A DNA stretch of 64,000 nt from Trichloromonas sp034006665 (GCF_034006665.1 NZ_JAVESI010000011.1:1-64000), one strand, 5' to 3'. Counted from the first letter of the stretch, positions 1 through 10,576 are shown. Notes: generated by a model from the sequence alone, not told the origin. Numbers and translations are program-made.

Positions 1-110
1 AAGATCGTCGCATGTAGCGGAACCCAGGAGGCCGTTTTTAGTTCACGCCACAATTCATGCCCCCGAATTCGCCCCTCAGAAAGGGGAAACCCGAGGTACG
101 GGGGAAGAGC

Positions 111-206
111 TCACGGATTCAGGTTGAAGATGCGCTTGCCATTTTCGTCGATGATTGCCAGATAGCTGTTGGTTGAATGCAGATCAATTCCCGAGTACAG
201 TTTCAT
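111..206 (-). pseudogene. IS110-family transposase, N-terminal remnant
   Basis: Reading leftward from an ATG at 206-204, preceded by a good ribosome site (GGAGG), gives a 31-residue peptide starting MKLYSGIDLHSTNSY and stopping at 113-111. The GIDLHSTNSYLAIID block is the start of the RuvC-like DEDD domain of IS110-type transposases, with the first catalytic Asp at residue 8. Intact family members run to roughly 300-400 residues, so almost the whole gene is missing. After GKRIF the reading frame meets unrelated sequence and stops. I see no IS end or second transposase domain in the 110 bases beyond it, and recognise nothing in those bases. Confidence 0.6.
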
Positions 207-426
207 TGGGCACCTCCCGATGTTAGAGATTGGTCTCTTTAGCAGCATATCAGGAAGTCTTTGCCTTCTCGTTATGCCGGGAGGGGCCTTTTATATGATT
301 ATCAAATCTTGTTCCGCCACTTTTCCTGTCCACAAACCTGGTCATGACTTCCGGCGCTACCCTTCAACGCCAAAATATGTCTATTCGGGAATATTTCCTC
401 TTTAGCTCAAAGGTTTCCGAAAAATC

Positions 427-523
427 TGTCCGAACAAACAAATTGTTGTTTTCCGACTCTGTTTGGGAGAGAATTTGTCCGACCGAACATATTCGATCCC
501 CAAATTTTTCTGTTGAACGGACA
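427..523. promoter_or_regulatory. Candidate operator: three TGTCCG half-sites upstream of hipB
   Basis: The 324-base gap between the IS110 remnant and the antitoxin gene (207-530) holds no convincing gene and is more AT-rich than its surroundings. It contains three similar words: TGTCCGAACA at 427-436, TGTCCGACCGAACA at 476-489, and GAACGGACA at 515-523, which is TGTCCGTTC on the other strand. HipB-type antitoxins autoregulate by binding repeated short palindromes upstream of their own gene. The position directly before the antitoxin start fits that, but the sites were assigned by eye. Confidence 0.35.
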
Positions 524-530
524 CCGACCT

Positions 531-809
531 ATGAATGATACGGTAACGGAACTCCCGCCGGTTTCATCCTATGGCAAAATTGCCACGGCCGCTGAACTTG
601 GCCGGGCTATTCGCGCCAAACGCAAAGAAGTCGCTACCCTTCAGGAAGATGCCGCGGCCCTTTCCGGCGTCGGCACCAAATTCCTTTCGCAACTGGAAAA
701 CGGCAAGGAGACGGCTGAGTTGGGCAAGGTGCTGCAGGTGTTGCGAGCGCTGGGGCTGGAACTTTACATTTATCCCCGTTCGCAAGATCCTCTGGGGACG
801 CGTAAATGA
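531..809 (+). CDS. HipB-like XRE/Cro-family antitoxin
   Basis: A 92-residue helix-turn-helix protein. The stretch LGRAIRAKRKEVATLQEDAAALSGVGTKFLSQLENGK contains a typical XRE fold, with recognition helix residues around GVGTKFLSQLE and the classic ENGK turn (given here in pieces: ALSGVGTKF, LSQLENGK). The C-terminal end LGLELYIYPR is typical of HipB antitoxins. The gene overlaps the hipA remnant by 4 nt, the usual HipBA arrangement. The ATG at 531 is preferred over a TTG 18 nt upstream; neither has a strong ribosome site. In HipBA systems this protein neutralises the HipA kinase and represses the operon. Here the toxin is broken, so the antitoxin may survive only as a regulator. Confidence 0.75.
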   Translation: MNDTVTELPPVSSYGKIATAAELGRAIRAKRKEVATLQEDAAALSGVGTKFLSQLENGKETAELGKVLQVLRALGLELYIYPRSQDPLGTRK

Positions 810-1737
810 ACGCCCTCGACGTCTATCTGGGGGCACGCCACGCCGGGATCTTGCGTCGCGACGACGCCGGGCTTTCGTTTCACTACGTCGCCACCTATCC
901 GGCTCTGGCCGATGCGCTTCCTTTGTCGCGCCATTTGCCTCTTCCGCCCCTGGGCGGCGAACGCATCTTTGACGACCCGGCCAGCCGCGCCTTTTTTGAA
1001 AACCTGCTGCCGGAAGGCGCCGTTCGTGAACAGTTAGCCGCAAACTTGGGCCTCTCTTCCGGTAATGTCTTCGCTCTGCCCGCCGGGTCGGTCTGGCGGT
1101 CCCTGCCGCCGAGGTCGTCTTGATGGATGGGGCCGCGGTCTATCTGGTTGCCCGGTATGATCGCCGAAAGACGCCGCCCGGAGATCTTACGCGCCTGCAT
1201 CAGGAGGATTTCTGTCAGGCCTTGGGGGTGCCCTCGGACCGCAAGTATGAAAAAGAGGGGGGACCGGGTTTTCGGGATTGCTTTGATCTGGTGCGGGAGT
1301 GGAGTTCGGAACCTCTGCCGGACTCGGCGGCGTTGCTGCGCTGGGCGCTGTTCAATTTTCTCATCGGCAATGCCGACGCCCACGGCAAAAATATCGCCTT
1401 TCTCTACGCTGACGGCCGCGTCCGCCTGGCACCTTTCTATGATCTGATTTCGACGGCCGTGTACGAACGGGTCAACAACAAATTCGCCATGCGCAGGGGC
1501 GGGGAGAAGGATCCCCGCTATCTGCTTCCCCATCACCTCGAGCGCTTTTCCCAAGAGGCCGGCATCGGACTTAGGGCGGTCCATAACGCATTGCGCAAGC
1601 TGATCGAGCGGGTGGAGAAAGAAGCCGCGATTTTGGGCGAGGGTTTTTGCGAACGCTACGAATCCCCCGTCATTATTTCCCGAATTCTGGAAGTTATTCA
1701 TCGGCGCATCGCCAAAGCCCGGACCTTGCTAGTCTGA
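806..1737 (+). pseudogene. HipA-type serine/threonine kinase toxin, broken by central deletion and frameshift
   Basis: Two pieces of HipA lie end to end in different frames. Bases 806-1123 encode the N-terminal HipA domain (MNALDVYLGARHAGIL, then FFENLLPEGAVRE and SGNVFALP) and stop. The frame resumed near 1084-1090 reads GLAVPAAEVVL, then YLVARYDR, and continues to 1737 with the catalytic block NADAHGKN and the metal-binding APFYDLIS. Together they give about 310 residues against about 430-440 in the family. The missing ~120 residues are the region after the conserved GN-FALL motif, which carries the regulatory serine loop and part of the ATP site. The C-terminal piece has a TTG/ATG pair at 1120-1125, but a kinase built from it alone would lack the N-lobe. 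Very probably inactive. Confidence 0.8.
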
Positions 1738-1752
1738 GCCCCCGTTCGCCCA

Positions 1753-2051
1753 GGGGGGGGGGAGGTTCTGGCCGCGCCCTTGATCTTCAACTGAGTTGTC
1801 TATTTCACCACTTATACGCCCGATGCTCCCGAAGTGCTGCCGCCGCTCCCTTGTGTCGTCGGCAATCCCGGCAGGGCGCGACTCTACGCCATCGACTGGC
1901 GCACCGGCGAAGCGGTCCTCAATTTTCATCCCGACAACGACGGGGAAGGGGCGGAAGCCGCCAATCCCCGCGCCCTAGGTCTCCGGCGCGGCGCCACTAC
2001 GCGGTCGGGGTCAGTCATGCCGCCACCGGCCGGATCTGCGTGCTGCGCTGA
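1753..2051 (+). pseudogene. PilY1-like (type IV pilus tip adhesin) C-terminal remnant
   Basis: Right after a run of ten G (1753-1762) the sequence reads EVLAAPLIFN, then an in-frame TGA at 1792-1794, then VVYFTTYTP and RARLYAIDWRTGEAV. This matches the C-terminal beta-propeller segment of PilY1/PilC-type pilus adhesins, where the position of the stop is normally Gly, so a GGA-to-TGA change is likely. Near 1980 the match appears to move to another frame (YAVGVSHAATGRICVLR) and ends at a TGA at 2049-2051. There is no start codon or upstream part. It is the only recognisable content of the 1738-2159 gap. The family assignment is by motif memory and moderate. Confidence 0.5.
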
Positions 2052-2159
2052 AATCCGGCCACCGGCGGCTTTGCGTAGCGTTCCGGTTTTTCCCTTGCAA
2101 CCCTTTGACCTCTTTAAGTATAGTCAAATTTTGATTTAATCTGGTTAAGGGAGTTTTTG

Positions 2160-3479
2160 ATGGCTAAGATTGTCCCTTTTCGGGGGCTGCGTTACTCCGC
2201 CAAGCGAATCGCTGAACTTGCCCAGGTCACGGCCCCGCCCTACGATGTGATCTCCCCGAATTTGCAGGAAGAGCTGCACCGGCGCCACGAGTACAACATC
2301 GTGCGTTTGATCCTCGGCCGGACCCGCCCCGAGGACAGCGCCGAGGATAACCGCTACATCCGTGCCGCCGCCCTGCTGCGCCAGTGGCGTTTGGACGGAA
2401 TCCTGGTCCGCGATGCCGAGCCTTCCATCTATCTCTATGACCAGGAATATGCCGACGAGGACGGCGGCACGCTGACCCGGAATGGCATCATCACCCTGGC
2501 CCGCATCGAGGAGTTTTCCACCGGCCTGGTCAAACCTCACGAAAAGACTCTGGCTGATCCCAAGGCCGATCGCCTGGCCCTGATCAAGGCCTGCCAGGCC
2601 AATCTCACTCCGGTTTTCTCCCTCTATTCCGATCCCTGCTGTGTCCTGGAAGTGCTGGCGAAGAAAGAAAAAGACCGCCCCCCCGAGGTAGACGTGCGGG
2701 ATGACGACGGTGTTCACCACCGCCTCTGGTGCTGCTCTGACTCCACCCTGATCGGCAAGGCCCAGGCGTTGCTCGACAACAAGCCGGTGGTGCTGGCCGA
2801 CGGCCATCATCGCTACGAGGCGGCCATCGCCTATCGCGATTACATGCGTCAGCTGCATCCCGACTACACCGGCAAGGAACTCTTCAACTATGTGCTCATG
2901 TGCTTTTCCAACATGGAAGATAAGGGCATGCGCATCTTTCCCGCCCATCGGGTCGTCAGCGGCCTGGCGGGTTTCGACCGTGCGGCCTTCTTCGGTCGGT
3001 TGGCCGACTATTTCGACATCGAAAGTCAGGTCTTCGATCCCCAAGACGACGAACAGATTCACGCCCTGCGCGCGCACCTGAGTGACCTGGGGAGCCACCG
3101 GCATACCCTGGCGCTCTTCGCCGGCGACGGCAGGATTCATTATCTTTCCCTGCGGGACGAAGGGGTCATGGACGACTTTTTCGACGAGAAGACGCCCAAG
3201 GTTCTGCGCACCCTCGATATCTCCATCCTTCATCACCTGCTCTTCGAAGGTTTGTTGGGCATCGCTCCTGACGATTCCGAGCGGCTGCGCTATATCCGCG
3301 GGATCGACGAAGCGCTCGGCATGGTTGTGGCAAACAACGCGCAGCTGGCCTTTCTGGTCAACCCGACGCGCATGTCCGAGGTCCGCGACGTCGCCAACGC
3401 CGGTGGTAAGATGCCGCAGAAATCGACCTACTTCTATCCAAAGATCCTCTCCGGAATGGTTATCAACCCCATTGAGTGA
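2160..3479 (+). CDS. DUF1015 family protein
   Basis: A 439-residue protein beginning MAKIVPFRGLRYS, with the family-typical APPYDVIS near residue 27 and the central ADGHHRYEAA block near residue 215. That Gly-His-His-Arg motif is the most conserved part of DUF1015 (also annotated as HTH-like or SpoOJ-like proteins in some bacteria). The molecular function is not established. The length is normal for the family. The start is the ATG at 2160 with AAGGGAG 8 nt upstream, rather than the TTG one codon earlier. The gene ends 35 nt before the rnr start chosen here and probably begins a co-transcribed run DUF1015-rnr-ribF-aroE. Confidence 0.85.
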   Translation: MAKIVPFRGLRYSAKRIAELAQVTAPPYDVISPNLQEELHRRHEYNIVRLILGRTRPEDSAEDNRYIRAAALLRQWRLDGILVRDAEPSIYLYDQEYADEDGGTLTRNGIITLARIEEFSTGLVKPHEKTLADPKADRLALIKACQANLTPVFSLYSDPCCVLEVLAKKEKDRPPEVDVRDDDGVHHRLWCCSDSTLIGKAQALLDNKPVVLADGHHRYEAAIAYRDYMRQLHPDYTGKELFNYVLMCFSNMEDKGMRIFPAHRVVSGLAGFDRAAFFGRLADYFDIESQVFDPQDDEQIHALRAHLSDLGSHRHTLALFAGDGRIHYLSLRDEGVMDDFFDEKTPKVLRTLDISILHHLLFEGLLGIAPDDSERLRYIRGIDEALGMVVANNAQLAFLVNPTRMSEVRDVANAGGKMPQKSTYFYPKILSGMVINPIE

Positions 3480-3514
3480 CGGGCCGGTCTTGGCCCCACC
3501 AGGACGGACCGCCG

Positions 3515-5764
3515 ATGTCTCCCCGTGCCGACGAACTCCTTGATTTCATCGCCCGACAAGCCCGACGCCCGCTGAGCGAGCGGGAAATTCTGGCCGGTTT
3601 CCGGCTGCGCCGCGACGAACGCTGGCACGTCTTGGAACTGCTCGGAAATCTGGTCGAACGGGGGGCGTTGATCCGCCACCGCAACGGTCGCTATTCCCTC
3701 CCCCGTCAGGTCGATCTGGTGGTCGGCACTATCTCCCTGCACCGCGACGGTTACGGCTTTGTCGCCGCCCCTGAGGGGCAGGCCGATGTCTTCGTCCCCG
3801 CCCGCTACCTGCGCGAGGTCATGGACGGCGACAAGGTGGCGGTGCGCATCGAGCGCTCCCCTCGCGACGGCAAGCCCGAGGGGCGCCTGGTGCGCATCGT
3901 CGAGCGCGGGCAGCGGCAGGTCATCGGCCGTTACGAGGCCGGGCGCGGTTTCGGCTACGTCGTTCCCGCCGATCCCCGCTTCCGCTACGATCTCATCATC
4001 CCCGACCCCGGGCCGCTGGCCCCCCGCGCCGGCCAGATGGTGGTGGCGCGCATCGACAGCTTTCCTAGCGCCACCCGTGGGCCGGAAGGGACGGTGCTGG
4101 AGGTGCTCGGCGATGCCGACGATCCGCGGGTGGAGATTCTCGCCGTCGCCTACAAGTATGAGCTGCCCCACCGCTTCTCCGCGGCGGTACTGGCGGCGGC
4201 GGGCCAGGTGCCGACGGCGGTGACGGAAGCGGATCGGGCCGGGCGGGTCGATCTGCGGGAGTTGCCGCTGGTGACCATCGACGGGGAGACGGCCAAGGAT
4301 TTCGACGATGCGGTGGTGGCGCGCCGGGAAGAGGGGGGGGGCATCCGCCTCTGGGTGGCGATTGCCGATGTCGGACATTATGTCCCCGTGGGGAGGGAGA
4401 TCGACCGGGAAGCTTATGAGCGCGGCACCAGCGTCTATTTCCCTGGGCATTGCCTGCCCATGCTCCCCGAGGCGCTGAGTAACGGCATCTGCTCCCTCAA
4501 CCCCGACGTCGATCGTCTGGTAATGACCGCCGAGATGCTCTTCGACGGCCGGGGGCAACGGCTGGAGAGCCGTTTCTATCCTGCTCTCATGCGCAGCCGG
4601 GCACGCCTCACCTACACCGAGGTCCAGGCGATGCTCGATGGGGGCGAGGCGGCGGCCGCGACCCTGGAACGTTTCGGGGCGCTCCTTCCCGATCTTCAGG
4701 TCATGGCCGAGCTGGCTGGGCGCCTGATCGAGATGCGCAGGCTGCGCGGGAGCCTCGATTTCGATCTGCCCGAGGCCGAGGTGATTCTCGGCCTGACCGG
4801 CAAGCCGGAAAGCATCCTCCGGGCCGAGCGCACCTTCGCCCATCGGCTGATCGAGGAATTCATGCTCGCTGCCAACGAAGCGGTGGCGACCTTTCTTCAC
4901 GAGCGCCAGGCGCCGCTGCTCTATCGCATCCACGAGCCGCCCGACCTGGAAAAACTCCAGGAATTCCAAGCTTTCGCCGCCCATTTCAATTTTGGTCTGA
5001 AACTTTCGGAAACGGGGGTCGACGCCCGCGAGCTGCAGAAGCTGCTGACCGAGCTCCAAGGGCGGCCCGAGGAGAAATTGCTCAACAACGCGCTGCTGCG
5101 CAGTCTCAAACAGGCCCGCTACGCGCCGGAAAATGTCGGACATTTCGGGCTGGCCGCCGAACTCTACTGCCATTTCACCTCGCCCATCCGCCGTTATCCC
5201 GATCTGATCGTCCACCGCATCCTGCGCGAGGTTTTGCGCACCGGACATCTGGGCGAGGAGCGGGCGGCGGCCTGGAGGAAGTACCTGCCGGGGGCGGGGG
5301 AGCGGACGTCGATGTGCGAACGGCGGGCGATGGAAGCGGAACGGGAGATCGTCGCCCTGAAGAAATGCCAGTTCATGCTGCCGCGCCTGGGCGAGGTCTT
5401 TTCGGCCTTGGTTTCGGGGGTGCTCCCCTTCGGCTTTTTTGTCGAACTCGATGAGATTTTCATCGAGGGGTTGGTGCACATCTCCAGTCTGGAGGATGAC
5501 TTTTATCATTACGAGGAAGATCTGCAACGCCTGATCGGCGAGCATCGGCGGCGGATTTTCCAGGTCGGCATGCCGCTTCGGGTACGTCTGGCCCGGGTCG
5601 ATCTGCCCCGCCGGGAGATCGATTTCGTTCTTGAGGAAGAGGCACCGACCGAGGGCGCGACCCGGCCCCGCCGGAAAAAGGGCGAAGCGCGGGAAGAAAC
5701 GGCGGCCGGAAGAGGGGCAAAGACGGCGAAGAAGAGGGCCGGAGCGAAAGGGCTGGCTTCATGA
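3515..5764 (+). CDS. rnr: Ribonuclease R
   Basis: A processive 3'-5' exoribonuclease of the RNB (RNase II) family, 749 residues. Order of parts: an N-terminal winged-helix-like segment (1-75), cold-shock-type OB domains (DGYGFVAA, DVFVPARYL), the RNB catalytic domain from about residue 245 with TIDGETAKDFDDAV carrying the metal-binding Asp cluster, the HFTSPIRRYPDL block, an S1 domain at about 620-710, and a Lys/Arg-rich tail (RKKGEAREE, KTAKKRAG). The S1 domain and basic tail favour RNase R over RNase II. The ATG at 3515 has AGGACGGA upstream; a GTG at 3476 overlapping the previous stop is an alternative start. The stop overlaps the ribF start (ATGA). Confidence 0.93.
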   Translation: MSPRADELLDFIARQARRPLSEREILAGFRLRRDERWHVLELLGNLVERGALIRHRNGRYSLPRQVDLVVGTISLHRDGYGFVAAPEGQADVFVPARYLREVMDGDKVAVRIERSPRDGKPEGRLVRIVERGQRQVIGRYEAGRGFGYVVPADPRFRYDLIIPDPGPLAPRAGQMVVARIDSFPSATRGPEGTVLEVLGDADDPRVEILAVAYKYELPHRFSAAVLAAAGQVPTAVTEADRAGRVDLRELPLVTIDGETAKDFDDAVVARREEGGGIRLWVAIADVGHYVPVGREIDREAYERGTSVYFPGHCLPMLPEALSNGICSLNPDVDRLVMTAEMLFDGRGQRLESRFYPALMRSRARLTYTEVQAMLDGGEAAAATLERFGALLPDLQVMAELAGRLIEMRRLRGSLDFDLPEAEVILGLTGKPESILRAERTFAHRLIEEFMLAANEAVATFLHERQAPLLYRIHEPPDLEKLQEFQAFAAHFNFGLKLSETGVDARELQKLLTELQGRPEEKLLNNALLRSLKQARYAPENVGHFGLAAELYCHFTSPIRRYPDLIVHRILREVLRTGHLGEERAAAWRKYLPGAGERTSMCERRAMEAEREIVALKKCQFMLPRLGEVFSALVSGVLPFGFFVELDEIFIEGLVHISSLEDDFYHYEEDLQRLIGEHRRRIFQVGMPLRVRLARVDLPRREIDFVLEEEAPTEGATRPRRKKGEAREETAAGRGAKTAKKRAGAKGLAS

Positions 5765-6771
5765 AAACCATCCGCGATCTGCGGGATCTGGCCACGCCGC
5801 CCCGGGAGACGGTGCTGACCATCGGCAATTTCGATGGAGTGCATCTTGGCCACCGGGAAATCTTCCGGCGGGTGGTGCGCAAGGCCCGCTCCGTCGGCGG
5901 CACGGCGACGGTGCTCACCTTCGAGCCCCATCCCCTCAAGATCCTTGCTCCCGAACGAGCGCCGAAACTGCTTAACACCCAGGCGGAAAAAGAACTGCTT
6001 ATTGCCGCCTCGCGTATCGATCTACTGGTCTGCCTGCCCTTCACCGAAGAGCTGTCGCGTTTGAGCGCCGCCGAATTCGTTCGCGAGATTCTCGTTAATC
6101 GGCTCGCCGTGCGCCACCTTCTCGTCGGTTACGACTATGCTTTCGGCCGGGGCCGTCTCGGCAACATCCGTTTTTTGCAGGAGCAGGCGCGGGAAATCGG
6201 CTTTACTGTCGAGGTGCTCGAACCGCTGGCCGAGCACAACGTGGTCTACAGCAGCTCCCTGGTACGCAACATGATCAGCGCCGGCGATGTCGCCGGGGTG
6301 GTGCGCTTTCTCGGTCGCCACTATACCCTGGAAGGGGTGGTGGCCCACGGCGTCGAACGGGGGCGCAAGCTCGGTTTTCCCACCGCCAACCTGGTGACGG
6401 AGAAGGAGCTGCTGCCCATTCCCGGGGTCTACGCGGTGAAGGTCCGGCGCGGCCGGGTATTTTATGACGGGGTTCTCAACATCGGCTGGAATCCCACCTT
6501 CGGTAACCAGGAGGTGACGGTCGAAGTCCACCTCCTCGATTTTTCCGGGGATCTCTACGGCGAGACCTTGCGGGTCTACTTCTTTGAGCGGTTGCGCAAC
6601 GAAAAGCGCTTCCCCTCGGTGGTTGAACTGAGCCAGGCGATCGCCTCGGACATCACCGCCGCCCGGGATATCCTCCACCGGCGGCAGCTGGTTACCTACC
6701 GGGAATACCTCGACCTTATCACCGAGCCGGAAGCCCCCGCCTCGGGCTTGGGAGAATGGCATGAAGATTAG
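5761..6771 (+). CDS. ribF: Bifunctional riboflavin kinase / FAD synthetase
   Basis: A 336-residue protein that makes FMN and then FAD from riboflavin. The N-terminal nucleotidyltransferase domain shows IGNFDGVHLGH (near residue 20) and the ISSTxIR-equivalent YSSSLVRNMI. The C-terminal flavokinase domain shows GRKLGFPTANL (about 203) and PGVYAV. Length is normal. Translation is coupled: the start overlaps the rnr stop (ATGA), and the 3' end overlaps the aroE start by 11 nt. There is no RFN-type leader, as expected for an internal gene of a run. Confidence 0.95.
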   Translation: MKTIRDLRDLATPPRETVLTIGNFDGVHLGHREIFRRVVRKARSVGGTATVLTFEPHPLKILAPERAPKLLNTQAEKELLIAASRIDLLVCLPFTEELSRLSAAEFVREILVNRLAVRHLLVGYDYAFGRGRLGNIRFLQEQAREIGFTVEVLEPLAEHNVVYSSSLVRNMISAGDVAGVVRFLGRHYTLEGVVAHGVERGRKLGFPTANLVTEKELLPIPGVYAVKVRRGRVFYDGVLNIGWNPTFGNQEVTVEVHLLDFSGDLYGETLRVYFFERLRNEKRFPSVVELSQAIASDITAARDILHRRQLVTYREYLDLITEPEAPASGLGEWHED

Positions 6772-7624
6772 CGGCACCACCCGGATTCTCGGGATTTTCG
6801 GCGATCCGGTGAAACATTCCCTCTCCCCTCTCATGCACAACGAAGCCCTGGCGCGGATCGGTTTCGACGCCGTTTACGTCCCCTTCCACGTCCTGCCCGA
6901 GCATCTGCCCCAAGCCGTCGCATCGATACGGATTCTTGACTTGCTCGGTGTCAATTTAACCGTTCCTCACAAAGAACGGGTTTGCCCTCTCCTCGATGTC
7001 GTCGATTCCCAGGCCCGGCTGATCGGCGCGGTCAATACCGTCGTTAATCGCGACGGCTGTCTTACCGGCTACAATACGGACGGCAGCGGCTTTCTCCGCT
7101 CCCTGGCCGAGGATCTCGGTTTCGACCCGGCGGGGCGGCGGATTCTGCTCCTGGGCGCCGGCGGCGCCTGTCGCGCTGCTTTGGTTGCCCTGGCCCAGGC
7201 CGGGGCGGGGTCCATCGTTGTCGCCAACCGTACCCCGGAGCGGGCGACGGCGCTGGTGGCGGAGTTCGGGCCGATTTTTTCCGGCACGTCGTTTGCAAGT
7301 TGCAGTCTGGCCAGAGAGGCGCTGACCGCGCATCTGCCCGGAGTCGATCTGCTGGTGAATACGTCGGCGCTGGGACTTGGCGGGGAGTCCCTGGCGGACT
7401 TCCCCTGGAAAAAGCTCCCTTCCGGCGCGGCGGTATACGATATGGTCTATGGTTTCGAGCCCACTCCCCTGCTGCGCGCGGCCGCCGCACACGGCCATGG
7501 CGGGGCCGACGGACTGGGCATGCTCGCCGCCCAGGGGGAGGAGGGGTTTCGGCTCTGGATCGGCCAGGCTCCGCCATCCGGCGTGATGAAAGCGCAACTT
7601 TTGGCGGCGGTCGCCGCCCGGTAG
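6761..7624 (+). CDS. aroE: Shikimate dehydrogenase
   Basis: A 287-residue enzyme reducing 3-dehydroshikimate to shikimate with NADPH in aromatic amino-acid synthesis. The substrate-binding start GDPVKHSLSPLMHN, the catalytic-lysine motif NLTVPHK (Lys near 69), NTDGSGF, and the dinucleotide-binding glycine loop LLGAGGACRAA are all present; VANRTPERA follows the fold's second strand. The ATG at 6761 sits inside the end of ribF with GGGAG upstream. It closes the DUF1015-rnr-ribF-aroE run; pilB begins 57 nt later with its own ribosome site. Confidence 0.94.
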   Translation: MKISGTTRILGIFGDPVKHSLSPLMHNEALARIGFDAVYVPFHVLPEHLPQAVASIRILDLLGVNLTVPHKERVCPLLDVVDSQARLIGAVNTVVNRDGCLTGYNTDGSGFLRSLAEDLGFDPAGRRILLLGAGGACRAALVALAQAGAGSIVVANRTPERATALVAEFGPIFSGTSFASCSLAREALTAHLPGVDLLVNTSALGLGGESLADFPWKKLPSGAAVYDMVYGFEPTPLLRAAAAHGHGGADGLGMLAAQGEEGFRLWIGQAPPSGVMKAQLLAAVAAR

Positions 7625-7681
7625 CTGTTTTTTATGAAAGAGTCGGTCTTGTGACCGGCTGACCCTGCGAGGAGTTGTCCC

Positions 7682-9391
<1,710 letters not shown>

Positions 9392-9418
9392 CGATTCATT
9401 TTTGTGGAAAGGGCCCTT

Positions 9419-9437
9419 GCCGCCCCGGCGGCTTTTT
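9419..9437 (+). terminator. Weak terminator-like hairpin between pilB and pilT
   Basis: GCCGC and GCGGC form a 5 bp stem with a 4-base loop, followed by five T, 28 nt after the pilB stop. The stem is short, so at most partial termination is likely; pilT follows with its own ribosome site. Confidence 0.3.
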
Positions 9438-9457
9438 ACTGAAGAGGTGTGACACCT

Positions 9458-10576
9458 ATGGTCAGCATGCATCAGCTTTTGAAGACGATGGTCGAGCAGG
9501 GGGCCTCGGACCTGCATATTTCCACGGGCACCGCGCCGCTGGTGCGCATCGACGGCGAAATGGTTCCCCTCAAGTTGCCCCTCTTGCAGCCGGCGGATAC
9601 CAAGCAGCTCTGTTACAGCATCCTCACCGACGCGCAGAAACGCAAGTTTGAGGAAGAGAACGAGCTCGACCTCTCTTTCGGGGTCAAGGGACTCTCCCGC
9701 TTCCGCGGCAATCTCTTCATGCAGCGCGGCGCAGTGGCCGGGGCCTTCCGGCTCATTCCCTACCAGATCAAGACCTTTGAGGAGCTGGGTTTGCCCCAGG
9801 TGGTGCGGGACATCTGCAAGAAGCCTCGGGGGCTGGTGCTGGTCACCGGGCCGACCGGCAGCGGCAAGTCGACGACCCTGGCGTCGATGATCGATTCCAT
9901 CAACAGTGAGCGGGCCGAACATATCATCACCATCGAGGATCCCGTCGAATTTCTCCACCCCCATAAAAAATGCCTGGTCAACCAGCGTGAGGTGGGGGCC
10001 GACACCCAGTCCTTCAAAAAGGCGCTCAAGTACATTCTGCGCCAGGATCCCGACGTGGTTCTCCTCGGGGAGATGCGCGACATGGAGACGATCGAGGCGG
10101 CGTTGACCATCGCCGAAACCGGCCATCTCTGCTTCGCCACCTTGCACACCAACTCCTGCGTGCAGACCATCAACCGGATTGTCGACGTCTTCCCCACCAC
10201 TCAGCAGCAGCAGGTGCGTACCCAACTCTCCTTCGTCCTCGAAGGGGTACTCTCCCAGACCCTTCTCCCCCGCGCCGGCGGTAACGGGCGGGTGCTGGCT
10301 CTGGAGGTCATGGTGCCGAACATGGCGATCCGCGCCCTGATCCGCGACGACAAGGTCCATCAGATCTATTCGCAGATGCAGATGGGACAGGATAAGTACG
10401 GCATGCAGACCATGAACCAAGCGCTCTTCATGCTCTACCACAAGAAACTGGTGACCATGGAGACCGCCCTCAGCCGTTCCTCGGAGCCGGAGGAGCTCAA
10501 GCAGATGATCGCCAACCCGGCAGCGGTTTTGCGCCGCAACGTCTCTGGTGGTGTCCCCGCGCCGCCGCGGCAATAG
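9458..10576 (+). CDS. pilT: Type IV pilus retraction ATPase PilT
   Basis: A 372-residue retraction ATPase, the antagonist of PilB. It shows the PilT-typical N-terminus (LLKTMVEQGASDLHIS), Walker A GPTGSGKST (near residue 134), an Asp box, Walker B QDPDVVLLGEMRD, and the PilT signature AIRALIRDDK near residue 288 (the AIRNLIRE motif needed for retraction). It lacks the tetra-cysteine of PilB. The ATG at 9458 lies 8 nt after AGAGGTG; a GTG three codons upstream is less likely. It lies between pilB and pilC on the same strand. Confidence 0.94.
   Translation: MVSMHQLLKTMVEQGASDLHISTGTAPLVRIDGEMVPLKLPLLQPADTKQLCYSILTDAQKRKFEEENELDLSFGVKGLSRFRGNLFMQRGAVAGAFRLIPYQIKTFEELGLPQVVRDICKKPRGLVLVTGPTGSGKSTTLASMIDSINSERAEHIITIEDPVEFLHPHKKCLVNQREVGADTQSFKKALKYILRQDPDVVLLGEMRDMETIEAALTIAETGHLCFATLHTNSCVQTINRIVDVFPTTQQQQVRTQLSFVLEGVLSQTLLPRAGGNGRVLALEVMVPNMAIRALIRDDKVHQIYSQMQMGQDKYGMQTMNQALFMLYHKKLVTMETALSRSSEPEELKQMIANPAAVLRRNVSGGVPAPPRQ

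Noticed and set aside
169..405. A 78-codon frame at the left edge
   Set aside because: It runs antisense through the IS110 remnant into non-coding sequence and has no motif.
3434..5545. A 703-codon open frame on the minus strand
   Set aside because: It is the complement of the RNase R gene. It has no family motifs, while the plus strand has a complete RNB enzyme.
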